DNA from: Rhipicephalus microplus
Lineage: Eukaryota > Arthropoda > Arachnida > Ixodida > Ixodidae
Direction: 5' to 3'
Length of the DNA: 64,000 bases
Assembly: GCF_043290135.1 (NCBI RefSeq)
Contig: NC_134710.1
Location: 250,034,092 to 250,098,091 of the forward strand
Part shown: positions 57,128 through 64,000 of the stretch, piece by piece
Layout: each line of letters begins with the position of its first letter
Position numbering within the stretch: the first letter of the stretch is position 1
Program-made: the position numbers and the translations under genes
Notes under the pieces: generated by a model
The model's database searches: none
Seen by the model: only the letters and a program-made list of their open reading frames with translations
What the model was told of the DNA's origin: nothing

Positions 57128-58239
57128 CTGAAATAAAAAAAAAATGTTTATCAAAATATTTTAGAGAATAGTATATTTATATTATAAAAAACTCTACTAT
57201 TATATCTAAAAAATTGCAACATGTGCTTTATGCAGCTGGTGAAGTGGCAAATGTGCCGCATAAGGTTCATTTTCAAGTGGTTAACACAGATAAAGGGAAG
57301 TGCGTAAAAAAATAGTTACTTAAACGTGTGTAGGATAAGCAAGCTTGAGTTCAAAGGAGTCATACTGTTTTATGACCTTTGCATTTCTTTTATATGGATT
57401 ACAAGAACAAAATGATTGCTGTTCCATGGATAACTCTCGCAGGTCAATAATTTGCAACAATCTTTATAACACAGTTTATCTCAATGAATAAATACTTTAC
57501 AGAACAATTAGAAAGTTAGGATCAGTGTCCATAAGTATCACTAAAAATACTGTTTCACAATCGGGAACAAGAAAGCATCAGACCCCCATGACAATATCTT
57601 GAAATGCAAAACAATATTAATAATGTATTTGCATGTAAAACTTGATTACGATACAACATAAGTAGGTGAATGGCTAAAAACCAATCTATGTTGTAATGAA
57701 GAATAAAAAAAGGGGGGGAGAATTTCACATTCAAGTGTAAAGCTTAAGAAACAGCAGGGGTGGAACAGGGTACATGAGTTTGGGAGCAGTCCTGAGAGCT
57801 AGCAAAATTGCTTTTTGTAGCAGGCTTGGAGCAGACAGAAAGACGTTTTGGAGCCGACTTGGAGCAGCCAAAAGGGCCTTTTCGAGCAAGTATAGAGCAG
57901 TAAGAATATTCAGAGCAGATTTAGCCCCATTCAAAGCCCCTGTGGAGCTGCATATGTTCAATTCTGGATTCTTTAAAACACACAGCTAAATTATGCAATA
58001 GCCTCATGATTGAGAAAGAAATTATATGGACACTCCCGACGAATTTTCGCCGTTGCCATCATGTTCCGTATAAATTTCAAATTGACAATATACTCCTGTG
58101 CAATGTATGTTCTATCCGTGAGTGGGGGCAACAAATGCGGATGAAGCAACAAAAATCAAATGATCCGGCCTATCTCTGCTGTTCGAAGGGCGCGTGCGAT
58201 AGCATCCGATACCCCATCCCGGGAGGCCTGTAGTCGAAG
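57128..58239. other. Region upstream of exon a; GGAGCAG-family block at 57.78-57.96 kb
   Basis: No GTPase-domain exon was found. At 57780-57960 there is a run of GGAGCAG/AGAGCAG motifs spaced ~15-30 bases apart (for example CTTGGAGCAGACAG and CTTGGAGCAGCC), the clearest block of that dispersed family. Confidence 0.5.
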
Positions 58240-58745
58240 CAGAGAGGAAGCACTCTGCCCGTCTTAGAAGAGCATTAAAAATGTTGAAATATATGGGAGC
58301 ACAAGGTATAAGGAAGGAAACACTTGGCAAGACAGACGCTCAACTTACAACTGCAGTTTTATTAGAAAAAAAATTCATTGCACGAGAACATTGAAACGCG
58401 CAGTTGCAACTATCACTAAAAGGCGTCACCCCCCACAAAGGGTATGTTTATCTCCTTCAAATACTCAAAAACACACCTCTTTTTTTTTTACTTAGCACAA
58501 CCGAGGGAACACTGATACATGCGCTTGCATTTGCCCTAATCTGTCCTGCTTCCATGATTTCTCTGGTCAATCTGAGTTTCGATTTGCCCAGAATCCTCAT
58601 GCTGTCAAACTGCGGATTGCACCCACAATCCCTGCAGTGCATTCACAAGAGCATGCCACCTGCGAGAACCTTTAAGGTTGACGCATGTTCTCTGAGCGAA
58701 TCATTTAAACATTAGCCTGTCTGCCGATGTACACTTTTTCGCAGC
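58240..58745 (-). pseudogene. Penelope-like element fragment, 3' end (minus strand)
   Basis: In minus sense a broken VYIGRQANV (GIY-YIG motif) lies near 58730, then REHASTL in pieces. HCRDCGCNPQFDSM follows, then LRLTREIMEAGQIRANASAC and ISVPSVVLSKKK to about 58460, and then a 3' UTR. The order matches the element inside the LINE (34411-34983) but is a different copy and more decayed. No RT core. Confidence 0.75.
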
Positions 58746-59987
58746 TCAAAGGTATTACGCACATAACCCTTAAAGTACACAGTACAAACAGCGTGGCGTG
58801 TTTTTTTGTGTGTAACTGCTTTTGTTCACCCTTTCCTTTCGACGATTTTCTATCATGGGACACAGTTTTGCCAGTTTGCAGGGAGCCGCGAGAACAACCG
58901 CGAAAGAAGATGTATATCTGGCCAAAATAAAACCCCTGAGCCAGGCAGTGAGCAAGTCAGCTGTTCGATGTTTGGGAGAAACAGGACGCAAACACACAAG
59001 TTAAAAGTAACTGCAGATGAAAGTTCGAAGGAGCCTCCGAAAGTCCGACATCGCAGTCAAAGCTGCTAGGAAACTTCTCGCAACATCAGTGTAAAATGAG
59101 GACACGAGAGCCTGGCTGGTTCTGCCACTAGAGTATAATCTATTTACTATAAAGGCTGTAGCCAACGCCACTTAGGATGTGGATTGGATTGAATTAGATG
59201 ACCTGAACTGCTGTATTTACTAACTTGACTATTTAGGATGTAGATTGAATTAGATCTGATTCAATCTGGATTGCTGCATTTACTATTGATTTTCATCGCT
59301 GCCTAATTTGCGCACCTCTAAAATATACTTTTCAGCGAAAAAAGAAAAAAAAAAAGAATAACTACTACTCACGTATTCTGTGTACCTTGCCTTGACAACG
59401 AGTAATGACAACGTTGCAAGATCAGAGCCGTACTGCAAAGTTTTCTTTCTTTTTTTTCTTTTTGAGTCGAGCACATGCATGCTTGTATTTTATGTTTCTG
59501 GGCTCTGATACTTGAAGTGCAACGAAAGTTTTCGGACGGCTGCAATGAAAGCCGAGGATATAAGGGGCTGAAATTTAAATATGTGGTGACAAGAAGAAAT
59601 ATGTCAAGCAACAGTTTCCTTGATTCCACAGATGAATCGCAAACATCGGCACGTTACTTTTATTTACGTAATCTGCTGTGGACATGACGCTAAAAATAAT
59701 TGCAGATTTATTTACACAATCTCAAGAAACTGAAAAATTCAGCTGAAGTTACCCAGTGCTACCCTTGGAACACGAGCTACCAGCAATAAGTGTTAGCTGA
59801 GGACGTTTGCTGTTGCATCACCAATAATAATAATATAATATTAATATAATAATAATAATAATAAACACAAGTAGGGTGGCAAGCTTCTACTGATGGCAGT
59901 TCTAGCCTAAACAAACCAGACGGCCTTCAAGACGAGCTGAAATCGTGGCGTAGACAAACATACATAAATTTACAGACATGAGTAAAT
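58746..59987. other. Stretch without recognisable gene
   Basis: Contains a (AAT)n tract near 59824-59865. ORFs in both strands around 58806-59069 and 59283-59687 are short and unrecognised. Confidence 0.45.
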
Positions 59988-60290
59988 TTGTGGTTCAAAA
60001 GTCAGATGTGCCGTATGATATGTAGAAGCAACAGACATCAAAATAGCGAATGTACCAACATGGAAGCTAAGGAATGCTTAAGTAATGTGAAGGACAAGTT
60101 TCCGAGCAGAAATTTTTTTAGTCTTGTTTATGCCATAGGCTGCCACAATTGTGACAACCAGTACATCGGTGAAACTCGTGATTTCAATAAAAGAGTTAAA
60201 CAACGCAAATATGATGCCACGAAACGACGCGTGGTCTCTACTGCGCTCGCTGAACACGCGGAATCTACAGACCACCAAATAGACTTGTAA
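59988..60290 (+). pseudogene. Penelope-like GIY-YIG endonuclease remnant
   Basis: The last half of this 100-codon frame reads VYAIGCHNCDNQYIGETRDF, then NKRVKQRKYD and STALAEHAESTDHQIDL. This is the GIY-YIG fold core of a Penelope-like endonuclease, with the YIG motif intact, the following arginine/lysine helix and the ALAEH catalytic-region helix. The upstream half is not clearly homologous. It is a fragment, without RT. Confidence 0.75.
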
Positions 60291-61483
60291 AACTCGTGTG
60301 TTCTGTACAAAGAAAAAACCTGCATCTTCCCACGGGGGGGGAGGGACTTGAGTAAATGCGTCACAGAGTGGTGAGGGTATTGCGTGAATGTTACATAATT
60401 GGGTAAGGTTTAGGAATGCTTAATTGTTATTCGTATTTATTGAATGAAGGGGAAGCGTTGCCTTCAAGAAGTGGTGGGACACAGGTGGGCTGTGTCCCAG
60501 TACTAGTTGAAGGTACTGTTGCTTCCATCTTATCTACTCGAGTCAAGCAAAGCGTCAAGTCAAGCGAAAGCCAAGTAAAGACGCCCTTGACTGAATTTCG
60601 AACACCTGATCCAGTGCCTACATATACAGGGTGGTCAGTGAATGGTTGTGCAGCGCGAGCAGTCAGTTTTTACTAGCAGACGCTGCCTGCGTCTACCTTG
60701 AAAGGCGAGAGAGTGGGGGTAGCGACAGTTGGCACGAGCATGTGCAGTAGGGTTGCAGACACCACCGCCGACGTTGGATTTGCAAGCAGGTGTGACTATA
60801 AAATGCTCCCCATTTAAAAGAAGCTTGCATCATACCTGTTCCTAGAATCCAGATACAGATGCCTGTGCATACGCTGATCGGAAGTGATGGGACGCTTCTG
60901 ACAATGTACTCTCGCTGCTCATGTCACGTATTTAGGCGTATTTAAGTACGATGTGCCTTTTTCTGGTTTTTATTGGAACAAGGCTCCCCCTCATATCGGG
61001 TACTGAAATGTCAGTAAAGTTTCTGTTCTATGGGGTGGTGACATTGCATACTTCAGAAGCAAGAGTTATGCAATGTCTTTTTTTTTTTTTTCACACGTCT
61101 TCTAGCAGCTCACTGTAGTTGCAGCTGAGAGAGAGACTTTTTAAGCTTTGCTCAATTGTAATGCTTATTTTTGTGACACTTGCTCAGAACTGCTGTCAGT
61201 TTCTATGACCTGGCCAGGTTTTTCAGGAATTCCCAGACTTTTTCAGGTTTTCCAGGTTCGTAGACACCCTGATAGGGCATGGCTACAACCGTTTTTGTTG
61301 GCCTTTTTTCCTGCATATTGGTGGCACTTAACCTCTTTGACTTCTTTAACATGGTACTGCCTACTGCCACAAGCAAACTGTCTGGGTTAACCGAATTGAG
61401 TAGTCATCTTACTTGATTCCAGAAACTGCGTTCGATTTTATGCGAACATAATTTGCTGAGTGAGGAATTAAGGCAGAAGTTAG
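60291..61483. other. Stretch without recognisable gene
   Basis: Poly-T near 61080-61092 and a short G run near 60335. Probably the decayed remainder of retroelements, but no motif can be read. Confidence 0.4.
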
Positions 61484-61751
61484 CTATCGTCCATTTGCTA
61501 CCTTGTTCTGAGAAGAGTCAAAGGGTAAAAGGTCCTTCTTACATCGCAGGGAAAACTCCCAGCAGACGTGGCCAACTTGATTGGAATCAATGTGAGGACC
61601 TAAAAAATGCAAGGCATCTCTAGGTGGTTGTTCATAGGTGAATAATAATAAAGTTGTGCATTGCTTGAAACAATCCAAAACGTTGTTTACTACTGAAGTG
61701 GGTGAACAGTTACTCTCTATGTTCAACATCCCTAGAAAGTAGTCAACATAT
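61484..61751 (-). pseudogene. Penelope-like reverse transcriptase fragment
   Basis: Minus-strand segment reading VVNNVLDCFKQCTTLLLFTY, then DALHFLGPHI, HVCWEFSLRCKKDLLPFDSS and QNKVA. It corresponds to the palm-to-thumb region of Penelope-like RT ('...FL.L.L....HVCW.Y.PR..K.LLPFDS.HSK'). It ends sharply at the gypsy LTR boundary at 61752, so the LTR element probably inserted into it; the other side would be beyond the window. Confidence 0.65.
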
Positions 61752-61911
61752 TGTGACGGGGCGAGGTCTAGGCTTATAGGATAGCGTCCACCGAGAATCG
61801 GCAGCCGAACAAGATGTCCGAGTTGCCTCTCGCGCAAGCGCCTAACGCACAGGCGTCTTCTTCATCTTCGCAAAGTGCCACACTTGCTCCTGTCGATGAT
61901 GCACCGTAACA
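61752..61911 (-). repeat. 3' LTR of the gypsy element (160 bp)
   Basis: TG...CA ends: on the plus strand it runs TGTGACGGGG...GCACCGTAACA. In element sense it starts TGTTACG, directly after a polypurine tract GAAGGGGAGTGA (61912-61923). It is short for a gypsy LTR and no clear TATA or AATAAA was noted. The target duplication cannot be checked because the other LTR is outside. Confidence 0.8.
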
Positions 61912-61945
61912 TCACTCCCCTTCGGCGGAAGCGCCGTCACGATGC

Positions 61946-64000
61946 TTAGTACGGCGGCGACGAACGAGGAGGGTGATACGGTTTGAGTCTGGACACGTGT
62001 ACAACGTCTGTCTGGAGTGAGGGGGTCGAAGAGGCATTGTTTAGGGGTGCGATCTCGTAGCTCACGTCACTAAGTTGTCGCAACACTTTGTAGGGGCCAT
62101 GGTAGTGTGATAGTAGCTTCTCTGATAAGCCGACTTGGCGGTTTGGTGTCCAGAGAAGTACCAGAGACCCCGGCGAGAAGTGCACGCTTTGGTGGCGACT
62201 GTCACAGCGGTCTTTTTGGTGCGCTTGCGACAAGTGCAGCCGATCACGGGCAAGCTAACGGCCTGCACGGGCTCGAGAAACGACATTGCTGGCGTACTCA
62301 GTAGACAAGGGGGCAGCCAAAGGAAGGAGCGTGTCAAATGGTAATGCTGGATGCCGGCCAAATAGCAAATAAAACGGCGAATAACTAGCTGTGTTGTGCC
62401 GTGAAGAATTGTACGCGAACGTGAGAAAGGGGAGTGCTTTGTCCCAGTCACGGTGATCTGGCAAAACGTACATTGACAGCATCTGCGTCAGCGTTCGGTT
62501 CAGACGCTCGGTCAATTCATTTGTCTGTGAATGATAAGCGGTGGTAAGCTTGTGCTCAGTGGAGCAGGCGCGGAGAATGTCATCCCCAACACGTGAACGA
62601 AAGTACCTTCCTCGATCAGTAAGCAGCTGCCGCGGAGCGCCGTGATGAAGAATGACTTCATACAAGAGAAAGTCCGCGACGTCAGTGGAACAGCTTGTCG
62701 GCAGTGCTTTAGTGATGGCAAGGCATGTGGCGTAGTCTGTGGTGACTGCAACCCATTTATTTCCGGAGGTGGACGTAGGAAACGGGCCCAACAGGTCAAG
62801 GCCAACACGGAAGAATGGTTCCATCGGTATGTCAATGGGCTGTAGGAGGCCAGACGGTAGCACAGAGGGGCGCTTGCGGCGTTGGCAGCGCTCGCAAGCT
62901 GTGACGTAGCAAACCACAGAACGATACAGTCCGGACCAGAAAAAGTGACGTCGCACACGATCGTAGGTACGAGAGAGACCTAGGTGACCGGCTGTAGGTA
63001 CGTCATGTAGTTGTTCGAGAACGCTGGTACGCAGGTGGTGGGGAAGCACGAGTAGTAATTCCGGGCCAGCAGCGTTGTAGCTGCGACGGTACAGAATGTT
63101 GTCGTGCAGTTCAAACAGGCGAACGGAAGGGTCTGTTGGAGCAGAGGTCAGACGCTCGATGATGGAGAGTAACGACGGGTCGCGTCGTTGTTCGGTGGAG
63201 ATATCACCCAAAGCGTGGATGGAGAGAACGCAGGGGTCTGAATCAAGGTTTGTCAAGTCGGGCGTTTCAACCGGATAACGTGACAAACAGTCTGCGTCTG
63301 TGTGCAGGCGTCCCGACTTGTAGTGGACCACGAACGAGTATTCTTGCAGACAGAGCGCCCAGCGACCGAGACGCCCAGATGGGTCCTTTAGCGATGATAA
63401 CCAGCAAAGAGCGTGCTGGCCTGTAACAACTGAAAAAGCTCGGCCGTACAGGTAAGGCCTGAATTTCGCCACGACCCACACTAAAGCTAGGCATTTACGC
63501 TCAGTGATGGACAACTTCCGTTCGGCAGGTGTAAAAAGACGACTGGCGTAAGCAATCACGCGGTCCCTCCCGTGCCGTCGTTGGCCAAGGACCGCTCCAA
63601 TTCCATGGCCACTGGCATCGGTCCGAAGCTCTGTAGGTGACGCAGGGTCGAAATGGGCCAGTATTGGAGGCGTAGTCAGCAGATGGATAAGAGCCGAAAA
63701 GGCGTCCGCTTGCTCTATGCCCCATGCGAAGGGAATGTCCTTCTTTAAGAGATCGGTTGGCGGTCGAGCGATGTCGGCGAAGTTGCGGAGAAATCGGCGA
63801 AAGTAGGAACATAGCCCTACAAAACTTCGGGCGTCCTTGGTTGAGCGTGGTTCAGTAAATTGTTGTACTACTCGCACCTTTTCGGGATCTGGTTGAACAC
63901 CATCGGCACTGACAAGGTGGCCGAGTATGGTGATTTGGCGACGTCCGAAATGGCATTTTGCAGAATTGAGTTGGAGAGCAGCTCTTCGAAAAACATCCAT
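61946..64000 (-). pseudogene. gypsy pol: RT end, RNase H, integrase (one in-frame stop)
   Basis: Open for 581 codons from the window edge to a TAG at 62255-62257, then 102 further codons in the same frame to a stop at 61946. Residue numbers count from 64000. The RT thumb is followed by RNase H with Asp128 (RTDASGHG) and Glu167 (ITERKCLALVW). The position usually Asp in 'VVTDHxAL' is Gly194 (VVTGQHALCW). The integrase zinc finger is H332, H339, C369, C372. The catalytic triad is D402 (VGLDLLGPF), D462 (LLTDRGRYF) and E498 (NELTERLNRTL), all intact. The C-terminal tail has PGSLVLLWTPNRQ and HGPYKVLRQ. The role is reverse transcription and integration of the element's RNA. Confidence 0.9.

Larger units (their letters stand above)
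61752..64000 (-). mobile_element. Ty3/gypsy LTR retrotransposon, 3' half
   Basis: Minus-strand element entering from the right edge: RT C terminus, RNase H, integrase, polypurine tract and one 160-bp LTR. The LTR begins TGTTACG and ends CGTCACA in element sense. The chromoviral-like 'GPY' integrase tail (HGPYKVL, from about 62100) supports Ty3/gypsy. The 5' LTR, gag, protease and RT core are outside the window. Apart from one stop codon the visible pol is open, so the insertion is relatively young. Confidence 0.92.

Noticed and set aside
1..64000. CRISPR arrays, prokaryotic operons, integrons or phage
   Set aside because: Repeats are not regularly spaced direct repeats with unique spacers, and all coding features are eukaryotic exons or eukaryotic transposons.

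Overview
This window looks like the genome of a hard tick (Ixodidae, probably metastriate). It is AT-rich and intron-dominated, and is packed with transposable elements. The best taxonomic clue is several copies of a tRNA-headed SINE whose body (head, then a block ending in a conserved TGGTTTTGGGACGTTAAA core and an ATCA-rich tail) I recognise as the Ruka-type SINE described from ixodid ticks. That name is from memory; the structure and target-site duplications are read directly. There are no bacterial-style genes, CRISPR arrays or operons.

The main host feature is one long gene on the minus strand. I assembled ten internal exons: 57127-56990, 50745-50687, 48592-48463, 45949-45785, 41239-41149, 29627-29536, 24532-24464, 18406-18332, 18231-18146 and 7325-7226. 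Each has an AG acceptor and a GT donor, except one GC donor. All nine junctions are phase compatible, and the exons total 1005 nt, or 335 codons, in one open frame. The predicted product is all-helical. Its recurring 'PLP / short linker / long helix' modules resemble the helical stalk of guanylate-binding protein/atlastin-type large GTPases. The GTPase domain would lie beyond 57.1 kb and the C terminus below 7.2 kb; neither was found here.

The introns and the 57-64 kb upstream region hold layers of mobile DNA. (i) A TIR element occurs twice (1-720, cut by the window edge, and 5485-6403). (ii) A head-to-head SINE fold-back sits at 2300-2772. (iii) A Harbinger-type MITE with TTA target duplications lies at 10388-11256. 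(iv) A pogo/Tigger-like MITE with a Ruka-type SINE inside it lies at 14083-14526. (v) A disrupted unknown coding region (16841-17568) is split by a Ruka-type SINE. (vi) A decayed pogo-type transposase lies at 22457-23551. (vii) A 3.1-kb Tigger-like element (25701-28828) carries a second TIR element. (viii) A three-deep nest spans 30.69-38.48 kb: a ~740-bp repeat (intact sister at 20366-21101), split by a ~7-kb non-LTR retrotransposon, itself split by a palindromic Penelope-like element. (ix) A MULE-like remnant lies at 49.5-50.5 kb. (x) A second LINE, split by a Ruka-type SINE, lies at 53.8-55.0 kb. (xi) Penelope-like fragments lie at 58.2-61.75 kb. (xii) The 3' half of a Ty3/gypsy retrotransposon with its LTR (61752-64000) runs off the right edge.

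None of the mobile elements visible here appears fully intact: each has frameshifts, stops, deletions or a lost catalytic residue. The gypsy pol is the freshest, with one in-frame stop and one substituted RNase H aspartate in the visible part.
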